From positions 36,694 through 100,693 of the forward strand of contig RDXX01000035.1 in the NCBI GenBank assembly GCA_004292955.1: a stretch of DNA of 64,000 bases, in the 5' to 3' direction. Position 1 is the first letter of the stretch; every line of letters begins with the position of its first letter. Of this stretch, positions 7,401 to 15,075 are shown piece after piece. The notes under the pieces are model-generated. The model saw nothing but the letters and a program-made list of their open reading frames with translations. It ran no database searches and was not told the DNA's origin. The position numbers were made by a program, and so were the translations under genes. Origin of the DNA: Oscillatoriales cyanobacterium. Lineage in GTDB: Bacteria; Cyanobacteriota; Cyanobacteriia; Cyanobacteriales; Microcoleaceae.

Positions 7401-9515
7401 ATGGTCAACCGTCTTGCTCAATCCCAAAGCCTTTACCTGCGGAAACACGCCGAAAACCCGATCGACTGGTGGCCCTGGTGCGACGAAGCCTTAGAAACGG
7501 CCCTGGGCCAAAATAAACCGATTTTTTTGTCAATTGGCTACTCTAGTTGCCACTGGTGTACAGTGATGGAAGGAGAAGCATTTTCCGATCGCGCGATCGC
7601 CGAATACATGAATTCGCAGTTTGTACCGATAAAAGTCGATCGCGAAGAACGCCCGGACATCGACAGCATATATATGCAAGCCTTGCAAATGATGACGGGC
7701 CAAGGCGGTTGGCCTCTCAACGTTTTTCTCACTCCCGACGAGCGAGTTCCCTTCTACGGTGGCACTTATTTCCCCGTAACTCCGCGCTACGGACGCCCCG
7801 GATTTTTAGAAGTGTTGCAATCTATTCGCCGCTTTTACGATACAGAAAAGCGCAAATTGCAAGCCTTCAAAGGAGAAATTTTAGACAACCTCCACCAGTC
7901 GGCGCTGCTGTCAGTAACAACCGCAGAATTAAATCGCGAAGTCTTCCAAAAAGGCTTAGAACTCAATACCGGAATTATTGCCCGGAGTAACCCCGGGCCG
8001 AGTTTTCCAATGATGCCCTATGCTGATTTAGCACTGCGGGGAACGCGCTTTAATTTTGATGCAAAATATGACAGCAAACAAGTCTGCACTCAGCGCGGCT
8101 TAGACTTAGCCTTGGGCGGCATTTACGACCACGTAGCGGGGGGATTTCACCGCTACACGGTTGACGCAACTTGGACTGTGCCGCACTTTGAAAAAATGCT
8201 CTACGATAACGGTCAAATTGTTGAGTATTTAGCGAATTTGTGGAGCGCGGGAATTGAAGAGCCAGCTTTTGAAAGTGCGATCGCGCGGACAGTAGAATGG
8301 TTGAAGCGAGAAATGACTGCGCCGACTGGCTATTTTTATGCTGCACAGGATGCTGACAGTTTTACCCCCCCAACCCCCCCTTACCAAGGGGGGACAACGG
8401 GGGGGTCTGAGCCGGAAGAAGGAGCGTTTTATGTTTGGACTTACACCGAACTACAAACGCTGTTAACTGTCGAGGAATTTGCTGAAGTTCAAGAAGCGTT
8501 TGATATTAGTCGCAGCGGCAATTTTGAAGGCAAAAATGTATTGCAGCGCCGACATCCGGGAAAATTCAGTACCACGGTAGAAACGGCTTTAGCTAAACTT
8601 TTTGCTCTGCGCTACGGCGGCCATCCAGATACTGTAAAAACCTTTCCGCCAGCGCGGAACAATCAGGAAGCAAAAAACGACAGTTGGCCGGGGAGAATTC
8701 CAGCAGTTACTGACACGAAAATGATTGCGGCTTGGAATAGCTTAATGATTTCGGGTTTGGCGCGGGCGGCGGCTGTTTTTGGGAATTTTGAGTATTTGGA
8801 ATTGGCTGTGAAAGCTGCTAATTTTATTTTAGACAATCAGTGGATTGACGGGCGGTTTCAGCGACTCAATTATGACGGACAATCGGCGGTGGCGGCGCAG
8901 TCGGAAGATTATGCTTTGTTTGTGAAAGCTTTGTTGGATTTGCATCAAGCGAGTTTGATGTTAGGAAACGGGGAATCTGTACAGCAATTGCCGAATTCTC
9001 AGTTTTGGTTGGAGAAAGCTGTGCGGGTGCAAGATGAGTTTGATGAGTTTTTGTGGAGCTTGGAATTGGGCGGGTATTACAATACTGCTAAGGATGCTAG
9101 CGGGGATTTGTTGGTGCGGGAACGCAGTTATACTGACAATGCTACTCCGGCGGCCAATGGAATTGCGATCGCCTCTTTGGTTCGCTTGGCGCTGCTGGGT
9201 CAAAATTTAGAATATCTCGATCGCGCCCAACAAGCTTTGCAAGCTTTCAGCAGTATTGTCCGAGATAGTCCCCAAGCTTGTCCGAGTCTACTTTCGGCTT
9301 TAGATTGGTACCAGCATTCTACCCTAATTCGCACGTCGCCCGACCAGATTTCTGGATTGATTTCGCGGTATTATCCGACTGCTGTCTGTCAGATTGAGGC
9401 TGATTTACCTGAAGGTGTTATCGGGTTAGTTTGTGAGTGTTTGACTTGCAAAGAACCTGCGAAAAGCCAAGAGATGCTGTTAGCAGAAATTCTGCACAGT
9501 CAAACGCGAGTATAG
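7401..9515 (+). CDS. DUF255 / thioredoxin-like protein (YyaL/SPATA20 family)
   Basis: 704 residues. The opening NRLAQSQSLYLRKHAENPID, the thioredoxin-like motif SSCHWCTVM (CxxC at about residues 49-52), and then DREERPDID and GQGGWPLNVFLTPD are diagnostic of this family. An alpha/alpha-barrel region like N-acylglucosamine 2-epimerase follows (GGIYDHVAGGFHRYTVD, HFEKMLYDNGQ, WNSLMISGLARAA). The biochemical role of the family is not settled. The ATG at 7401 is preferred over a TTG two codons earlier. At 8364-8408 a palindromic C-rich/G-rich repeat is read in frame as PPTPPYQGGTTGGS, within a linker. Confidence 0.88.
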   Translation: MVNRLAQSQSLYLRKHAENPIDWWPWCDEALETALGQNKPIFLSIGYSSCHWCTVMEGEAFSDRAIAEYMNSQFVPIKVDREERPDIDSIYMQALQMMTGQGGWPLNVFLTPDERVPFYGGTYFPVTPRYGRPGFLEVLQSIRRFYDTEKRKLQAFKGEILDNLHQSALLSVTTAELNREVFQKGLELNTGIIARSNPGPSFPMMPYADLALRGTRFNFDAKYDSKQVCTQRGLDLALGGIYDHVAGGFHRYTVDATWTVPHFEKMLYDNGQIVEYLANLWSAGIEEPAFESAIARTVEWLKREMTAPTGYFYAAQDADSFTPPTPPYQGGTTGGSEPEEGAFYVWTYTELQTLLTVEEFAEVQEAFDISRSGNFEGKNVLQRRHPGKFSTTVETALAKLFALRYGGHPDTVKTFPPARNNQEAKNDSWPGRIPAVTDTKMIAAWNSLMISGLARAAAVFGNFEYLELAVKAANFILDNQWIDGRFQRLNYDGQSAVAAQSEDYALFVKALLDLHQASLMLGNGESVQQLPNSQFWLEKAVRVQDEFDEFLWSLELGGYYNTAKDASGDLLVRERSYTDNATPAANGIAIASLVRLALLGQNLEYLDRAQQALQAFSSIVRDSPQACPSLLSALDWYQHSTLIRTSPDQISGLISRYYPTAVCQIEADLPEGVIGLVCECLTCKEPAKSQEMLLAEILHSQTRV
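8364..8408. repeat. C-rich/G-rich palindrome inserted in frame in a coding region
   Basis: Runs of C7 and C8 are followed by TTACCAAGG, a G6 run, ACAACG and a G7 run. The C and G tracts can pair. The same repeat type lies at 34331-34364 inside dnaX, at 38804-38829 and at about 51589-51621 between genes. The reading frame is kept through it. Confidence 0.8.
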
Positions 9516-9520
9516 AAGCA

Positions 9521-9694
9521 GAAGGACTGAAGTCCGAACTATCAAACCTTTAGGGAAAAAGAAGGACTGAAGTCCTTACTACAAACCTTTAGGGAAAAAG
9601 AAGGACTGAAGTCCTTACTACAAACCTTTAGAGAAAAAGAAGGACTGAAGTCCTTACTACAAACTGGTTCGTAGTAAGGACTTTAGTCCTTTCA
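9521..9694. repeat. tandem AGGACTGAAGTCCT repeats
   Basis: Four copies of a unit of about 40 bp beginning GAAGGACTGAAGTCC are spaced by ACAAACCTTTAGGGAAAAA. An inverted copy (GTAGTAAGGACTTTAGTCC) closes the array. It follows the stop of the DUF255 gene and could act as a termination or RNA-processing region. The rest of the gap to 10021 shows no gene I can support. Confidence 0.8.
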
Positions 9695-10021
9695 ATGTTA
9701 GCCCTCAATTTGCCCAAATTTTGACTAAATATTCTATAGTCACCTCGACAGCATGGGCGATTAACACCTGCAATTGACATCAGCCCGGACGTGCGATCGC
9801 CTTCGGCGGTAAAAATTGTGTAGAAAAAAAACTTGACATCAGCCGACGATAGAAAGTAAAAATAAATAACAGCAATCACCAAAATGAGGCTTTATGTTTG
9901 ATTCGCGATCGGTGAGCGACAAGTATGACATTGATAAATTGCTATCTCGTACAACAATTTTGGCTAAAAGACATCCGGTAAAATACGGAGAATAGATGTT
10001 TTTTTTGAACCTTGTTCAGCA

Positions 10022-10071
10022 ATCTAAAATTCACAATTCTGCAATCTAAAATCTAAAATCTAAAATCTAAA
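10022..10071. repeat. heptamer tandem repeat (ATCTAAA) running into a start codon
   Basis: CAATCTAAAAT is followed after 15 bases by repeated ATCTAAA heptamers that end exactly at the ATG at 10072. No Shine-Dalgarno-like stretch is left between the repeat and the start. The same heptamer occurs at 12971-13001 and, degenerate, around 381-410 and 42641-42770. Confidence 0.75.
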
Positions 10072-11256
10072 ATGGCAACAGCTATTCTCGACCTGGAAAT
10101 CTCCCAACTACCGCCAGAAATAGCGGTTGAGGAGCGTTACAGCAAAGCCTTGGTTTTAATTAGACTGCACGGAAAACCGATCGGTCAAGCGACTTTACCC
10201 GCAGTCGGAGGTCGCATAGACGGCTCCCAATTGCGGGAAACACTGATGAATGCTGTGGGCGATAACCTGTGGAAAAATTGGCTCTACGAGACCCTGGAAT
10301 GGGACGAACGCGGGCCAGTACAGGCAATGCCCACAGCCACTGTAGCGGTTTGCACGCGCGATCGCCCGGAAGATTTGCAGCGCTGTCTCGACGCGTTGAT
10401 GCGGCTGCCCGACGACGGTCAGGAATACTTAGTAATTGACAATTGTCCCGCCACGGAGGCTACGAGGGAACTGGTCGAAAATTACCCAAAAGTCCGCTAC
10501 GTGCGGGAAGACGTGGCGGGGTCTAGCACTGCCCGCAACCGCGCTGTGCTGGAAGCTAAGGGGGAAGTTATCGCTCTGACAGATGACGATGCAGTACCAG
10601 ATCCGAACTGGTTGCGATCGCTCTTGCACAATTTCGGCGATCCGCGAGTTATGTGTGTCACCGGGTTGGTAATGCCTTTGGAACTCGAAACTGAAGCTCA
10701 AGAATGGTTCGAGCGTTACAGCCCCCACGGACGTGGATTTCAGCGAGTCATCTTCGACGGGGCGTACTGCAACCCGCTGATTGTAGCTCCTATAGGCGTT
10801 TCGGCGAGTATGGCTTTGCGGAAGAGCGCGATCGACTGCGTAGGTCTATTTGACGAAGCTTTGGGTGTGGGGACGCCTGCAAAATGCGGGGAAGATCACG
10901 AACTTTATGTCCGCATCCTGACTGCGGGCTATCGCATTATCTACGAACCGAGGGCTCTAAGCTGGCATCGTCACCGGCGCGATTGGGAAGATTTGCGCAA
11001 AACGATGTACTGCTACGGAATTGGAGTCTACGCTTTCTGGACGCGCACTTTGGTGAAAAATCGGGAGTTTAGCATACCGCTGTTAGCCTGGGGATGGCTG
11101 CGCTACAAACAACTGCCTGAGTTGATTGCTTCTTTGCGAAACAAACCGGACTCTATCCCAAAAGACTTGCTCTTAGCTCAACTTCGCGGCTGCATCGGCG
11201 GCCCGATGGCTTATTTTGCTTCTCGCAAACGGTTGCAAGAAATTAAAGGGAAGTGA
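10072..11256 (+). CDS. family 2 glycosyltransferase with N-terminal accessory module
   Basis: 394 residues. Residues 1-80 form a module (LVLIRLHGKPIGQATLP, then GSQLRETLMNAVGDNLW) that recurs in three other proteins of this cluster. From about residue 95 a GT-A fold begins: ATVAVCTRDRPEDLQRCLDA, AGSSTARNRAVLEAKGE, then the metal-binding DDD at residues 171-173 (LTDDDAVPDPNWL). The acceptor-side motif GEDHELYVRIL and WHRHRR follow. There is no obvious membrane segment, so it probably acts in the cytosol on a lipid-linked glycan. Its DDD position is identical to that of the paralogue at 13043-14287. The sugar donor cannot be predicted. Confidence 0.88.
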   Translation: MATAILDLEISQLPPEIAVEERYSKALVLIRLHGKPIGQATLPAVGGRIDGSQLRETLMNAVGDNLWKNWLYETLEWDERGPVQAMPTATVAVCTRDRPEDLQRCLDALMRLPDDGQEYLVIDNCPATEATRELVENYPKVRYVREDVAGSSTARNRAVLEAKGEVIALTDDDAVPDPNWLRSLLHNFGDPRVMCVTGLVMPLELETEAQEWFERYSPHGRGFQRVIFDGAYCNPLIVAPIGVSASMALRKSAIDCVGLFDEALGVGTPAKCGEDHELYVRILTAGYRIIYEPRALSWHRHRRDWEDLRKTMYCYGIGVYAFWTRTLVKNREFSIPLLAWGWLRYKQLPELIASLRNKPDSIPKDLLLAQLRGCIGGPMAYFASRKRLQEIKGK

Positions 11257-11261
11257 GTAGT

Positions 11262-11463
11262 TAGTAGTTAGTAGTCAGTAGTCATTAGTCATTAGTCATT
11301 GGTCATTAGTCATTAGTCATTAGTCATTAGTCATTAGTCATAGTGCTGTCCCCGCTCGCGAACGTTATTAGCGCGAGCGTCCCCGCTCGCGAACGTTATT
11401 AGCTGAGATTCTTCCATCTTCCATCTTCCATCTTCCATCTTCCATCTTCCATCTTCCATCTTC
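11262..11463. repeat. consecutive heptamer arrays and a duplicated GC-rich palindrome
   Basis: Three elements follow each other: GTAGTTA/CATTAGT heptamers (11262-11342), two copies of a GCGAGCGTCCCCGCTCGCGA-type unit with AACGTTATTAG (about 11346-11402), and about seven TCCATCT heptamers (11411-11463). The following ATTACCAATT repeat reaches the next start codon. This kind of short tandem repeat is typical of filamentous cyanobacteria. Confidence 0.85.
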
Positions 11464-11488
11464 CAATTCCTATTACCAATTACCAATT

Positions 11489-12805
11489 ATGAACAGGGAA
11501 AATCTCACTGTTAGCGTAATTATTCCCAGTCACAACCGCAGTTATTCGCTGCGACGCGCTCTCGATGCCCTGCACTCGCAGACTTATCCGATCGACCTCA
11601 TCGAAGTGACGGTAGTTGCAGATAGCTGCATTGACGATACTTTGGCAATGCTCAAAGACTACCAAGCTCCGTTTAAAATACAGGTTATTGAAGCAAAGTG
11701 TCGGGCTGCTTCGATCGCCCGGAATACCGGAGCAGCCTCCGCTACCGGAAAACTGCTGATATTTATAGACGACGATATCGAACCAACTCCGCCTTTAGTC
11801 GAAAGTCATGTACGCATTCACCAACAGCGTCCGGGCTGCGCGGTAATCGGCCCTTATCCTCCTAAATTGCAGGGAGGGACTAGATTCTTTGACGTAACAG
11901 TGCGGGCTTGGTGGGAAGAAAAATTTTATGAGATGAGCCAGCCTGCTCACCGTCACACTTATCAAGACTTGCTCACCGGCAACCTTTCTCTGGATGCAGA
12001 ACTGTTTGCTAGCACCGGAGGCTTCGATTCAGGCTTCGGCCAAGGCACTGCCCATGAAGATTACGAGTTCGGCTTACGCTTGCTCAAAGCAAATATACCT
12101 TTTGCTGTGGCAGCGGATGCAGTCGGGTATCACTACGAACACGAAACTAACAACCTCGATCGCTCTTTTCGGCGCGCGCGTGCGGAAGGCCGCTCCGATG
12201 TCTTGCTGGGTCAGAGGCACCCAGAACTCAGACCTACTCTGCACGTAGGGGATTACGAAACTCCTTACTCTCTGGTCGATCGGATTTTGGTCGCCCTGGT
12301 TTTTTACTGGCCGGCCGCGCTAGATTTGCTGGTGTTGGGACTGAGACGATCGCTAGATTTACTAGAAGCTGTCCGGATGCGCGGTACTTGGCGGTGGCTG
12401 AACACTAAATTGCGCGGTTACTGGTACTTCCGTGGTGTGGTAGACGAATTGAAAACTCGATCGGGCATTTCTAGTTTTCTGCAAGAAGGCCCGGCCCGCG
12501 CGGATTTGGCAGAAAACGAAATAGAAATCGATTTGCAGCAAGGTTTGGAAGCAGCAGAACAAAGGATTGATGCCGAAAGACCCGCCGGTATTTACCTTTA
12601 CTACGGCCAACTGACAATCGGTCATATCCCTCCCGAAGTTGGCGCCGAACCTTTACGGGGAGTTCACCTGCGAACGATTCTGGCGCTGCACTTAGCCGAA
12701 CCGCTGGCGAGAGCGATGGCGGTTAACGGTATGCCACACAGTTCTGAGTCGATCGCAACACAACCTTTACTTGCTTTTGAAGATCGTGTTTTGGCAATTA
12801 AATAA
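11489..12805 (+). CDS. family 2 glycosyltransferase with C-terminal accessory module
   Basis: 438 residues. The GT-A domain is at the N-terminus: TVSVIIPSHNRSYSLRRALD, AASIARNTGAAS, DDD at residues 94-96 (FIDDDIEPTP), then LTGNLSLDAELFASTGGFD and GTAHEDYEFGLRLL. Residues about 270-290 contain a hydrophobic stretch (LVALVFYWPAALDLLVLGL) that may touch the membrane. Residues 345-412 resemble the module found at the N-terminus of the two other glycosyltransferases (IYLYYGQLTIGHI then GVHLRTILALHLAEPLARAM). It is part of the polysaccharide cluster. Confidence 0.85.
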   Translation: MNRENLTVSVIIPSHNRSYSLRRALDALHSQTYPIDLIEVTVVADSCIDDTLAMLKDYQAPFKIQVIEAKCRAASIARNTGAASATGKLLIFIDDDIEPTPPLVESHVRIHQQRPGCAVIGPYPPKLQGGTRFFDVTVRAWWEEKFYEMSQPAHRHTYQDLLTGNLSLDAELFASTGGFDSGFGQGTAHEDYEFGLRLLKANIPFAVAADAVGYHYEHETNNLDRSFRRARAEGRSDVLLGQRHPELRPTLHVGDYETPYSLVDRILVALVFYWPAALDLLVLGLRRSLDLLEAVRMRGTWRWLNTKLRGYWYFRGVVDELKTRSGISSFLQEGPARADLAENEIEIDLQQGLEAAEQRIDAERPAGIYLYYGQLTIGHIPPEVGAEPLRGVHLRTILALHLAEPLARAMAVNGMPHSSESIATQPLLAFEDRVLAIK

Positions 12806-12970
12806 TTGCTAATTGGTAAGTTGTAAGGGGTAATAGGTAATGGGAATAGTGAAATTAATAGCTAGTGCTTCATGTTAATGGCTAGTAATTTTCCTAATCG
12901 CCAATCACAAATACTAAATACCTAATGCTCCATCCGATTTTGGATTGCCGATTTGAGATTACAATTGCCA

Positions 12971-13001
12971 TCAATCTAAAATCTAAAATCTAAAATCTAA
13001 A
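12971..13001. repeat. heptamer tandem repeat (ATCTAAA)
   Basis: Four ATCTAAA-type heptamers lie 40 bases before the next glycosyltransferase start, the same motif as at 10022-10071. Confidence 0.7.
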
Positions 13002-13042
13002 AGTGCCAGATTCCAAGTCGGATATTTAGTTAGGAGGAAATT

Positions 13043-14287
13043 ATGGCAATAAAAATGCTTGAGATCGAGTTTACTGAACAGATAAATCCGATTAGGGGAC
13101 TAGAAAAATATGAAGGCGTCCGCATCTTGGTTCGCTACCGAGGACGCCCGATCGGCTGGGGCTATGTTAATAACAATCCCTGGGAACAGACAATCTCGGC
13201 AGATCGAGTGCGACAAACAATTGTCGAGCAGATGGGCAAGACGTTGATTCAATTGAGTTTGGCAGAGCAGTTAGCCCCGATCGCAGAGTTCGATCGAGAA
13301 TTGCCACCAATTAGCGTTGTCATCTGTACGCGCGATCGCACTGACTTACTCAAAGGCGCTCTGGAATCGCTGCTGGCCCTCGACTACCCCAATCGCGAAA
13401 TTATCGTTGTAGACAACGCTCCCTCCAACAACAGAACTGCCGAATACGTCGCGGGATTACCTGTACGCTACGTCAAAGAGGAACGGCCAGGATTGGACTG
13501 GGCACGAAATCGCGGCATCGCGGAAGCCCGCCACGAAATTATTGCTTTTACCGACGACGACGCGCGACCCGATCGAGGTTGGCTGCGGTCAATTGCTGCT
13601 GGCTTTGCCGATCCCGAAGTCATGGCCGTCAGCGGTTTAGTCTCGGCTGCGGAACTGGAAACCATGCCCCAACAGCAATTTGAGCTGGTTTACGGCGGAA
13701 TGCTGCAATATTTACACAAATTCAAAGTTGAAGGTAACAAACTTTCGGTGAAAGATTTGCTGTGGGCTTGCAATTACGGCGTTGGAGCAAATATGGCTTT
13801 CCGCCGCCAAATTTTTGAGGCTGTGGGCAACTTTGACGTGGCTCTTGATGTGGGGACGGCGACACGCGGCGCTGGCGATGTCGAGATGTTTCACCGGATT
13901 TTGGCGAAGGGATATACGACTTTTTACGATCCGAGCACTTTGGTGTGGCACTTGCACCGGCGCAGCGACAAAGCTTTGAGCCGACAGTTACAGGATAACG
14001 GGCGCAGTTTTGGGGCTTATTTGCTGACTTGCGATCGCAACCGTACCGTAGGGCGCGCCCAACTTGTGCACTTTGTCGTGTTTGAGTGGTTGGGTTGGTG
14101 GCTGCTGCGCCGCTTGCGGAATCCTGGCAAACTTCCCCGCAAATTCGTAGTCAGCGAATTGCTGGGGGCTTTGCAAAGTCCTTTTGCTTACCGAGAAGCT
14201 CAGTTGCAAGCGCGGCAGTTGGTGGCCCTTGCTGAAGAGGAATCGCAGGAAGTTGAACCGCAGGTAATAGCTGGGGGTGTCCAGTGA
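13043..14287 (+). CDS. family 2 glycosyltransferase with N-terminal accessory module
   Basis: 414 residues. Residues 1-80 carry the shared module (RILVRYRGRPIGWGYVN, then ADRVRQTIVEQMGKTLIQL). The GT-A domain begins near residue 90 (PISVVICTRDRTDLLKGALE), with LDWARNRGIAEARHE, DDD at 171-173 and GAGDVEMFHRILAKG. It is a clear paralogue of the protein at 10072-11256. A strong TAGGAGGAA site lies 5 bases upstream of the ATG. Its TGA overlaps the GTG start of the permease gene by 4 bases, which suggests translational coupling to export. Confidence 0.88.
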   Translation: MAIKMLEIEFTEQINPIRGLEKYEGVRILVRYRGRPIGWGYVNNNPWEQTISADRVRQTIVEQMGKTLIQLSLAEQLAPIAEFDRELPPISVVICTRDRTDLLKGALESLLALDYPNREIIVVDNAPSNNRTAEYVAGLPVRYVKEERPGLDWARNRGIAEARHEIIAFTDDDARPDRGWLRSIAAGFADPEVMAVSGLVSAAELETMPQQQFELVYGGMLQYLHKFKVEGNKLSVKDLLWACNYGVGANMAFRRQIFEAVGNFDVALDVGTATRGAGDVEMFHRILAKGYTTFYDPSTLVWHLHRRSDKALSRQLQDNGRSFGAYLLTCDRNRTVGRAQLVHFVVFEWLGWWLLRRLRNPGKLPRKFVVSELLGALQSPFAYREAQLQARQLVALAEEESQEVEPQVIAGGVQ

Positions 14288-15075
14288 GAAATGCAGGACA
14301 ACTGGTTTACAGGCGCCAAGTCGCTCATTTCTTTGATTTGCTGCGCGAGTTGGTCGATCGCGACATGAAACTACTCTACAAGCGATCGGCCCTGGGGATT
14401 GCTTGGACTTTGATCAATCCACTGTTGCAGTTGGCGGTTTTTTCTTTTGTGTTTCGATCGGTAATTCCAATCAACATTCCAAAATATTCTTCGTTTGCTT
14501 TCAGTGGTTTATTAATTTGGACTTGGACTCAAAGTGCCTTATTTCAAGCAACAGGACTAATCACCAGCAACCGCGCTTTAATTAGACAGCCAAATTTTCC
14601 GATCGCCATTTTGCCTGTAGTCACAACAGCAACAGGGCTAATTCACTTTTTACTGGCGCTCCCAGTCTTAATGATATTTCTGATAATTGACGGTTTGCAG
14701 CCGAATTCAGTGCTGTTTTTTTTGCCAGTGCTGCTGGTAATTCAGTTTTTTTTGACAGTCGGTTTGGCTTATCCCCTCGCTGCTTTGAACGTTACTTTCC
14801 GGGACACTCAGCACACTCTAGGCGTACTGTTGCAGATGCTTTTTTATCTGACTCCAATTTTCTACGACCTCAACAGCGTCCCGAAAGAATATCTGATATT
14901 TTATCAGTTGAATCCGATGGTGCCGTTGATTGAAGCTTACCGAGCTGTACTCCTCAGAGGCACGCAGCCTGATTGGATGGCATTATTAATTGTGAGTGTA
15001 GTAGTAGCTGCTCTTTTGCCGATCGGACTGGGAATTTTTAGACGGCAAAGCGATCGATTTGTGGAGGAATTGTAA
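14284..15075 (+). CDS. polysaccharide ABC transporter permease (Wzm-like)
   Basis: 263 residues, the usual length of ABC-2 type O-antigen/polysaccharide permeases. The pattern LLRELVDRDMKLLYKRSALG followed by WTLINPLLQLAVFSFVF is the family opening. About six hydrophobic segments follow, and FLTVGLAYPLAALNVTFRDT and FYLTPIFYDLNSVP match the conserved C-terminal half. It starts with GTG inside the stop of the preceding gene (GTGA). With the ATPase encoded next, it would move a finished glycan across the inner membrane. Confidence 0.92.
   Translation: MRNAGQLVYRRQVAHFFDLLRELVDRDMKLLYKRSALGIAWTLINPLLQLAVFSFVFRSVIPINIPKYSSFAFSGLLIWTWTQSALFQATGLITSNRALIRQPNFPIAILPVVTTATGLIHFLLALPVLMIFLIIDGLQPNSVLFFLPVLLVIQFFLTVGLAYPLAALNVTFRDTQHTLGVLLQMLFYLTPIFYDLNSVPKEYLIFYQLNPMVPLIEAYRAVLLRGTQPDWMALLIVSVVVAALLPIGLGIFRRQSDRFVEEL

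Noticed and set aside
9628..9882. 84-residue reverse frame after the DUF255 gene
   Set aside because: Its start lies outside any promoter-like context, its C-terminal part is repeat sequence, and the translation has no protein-like pattern.
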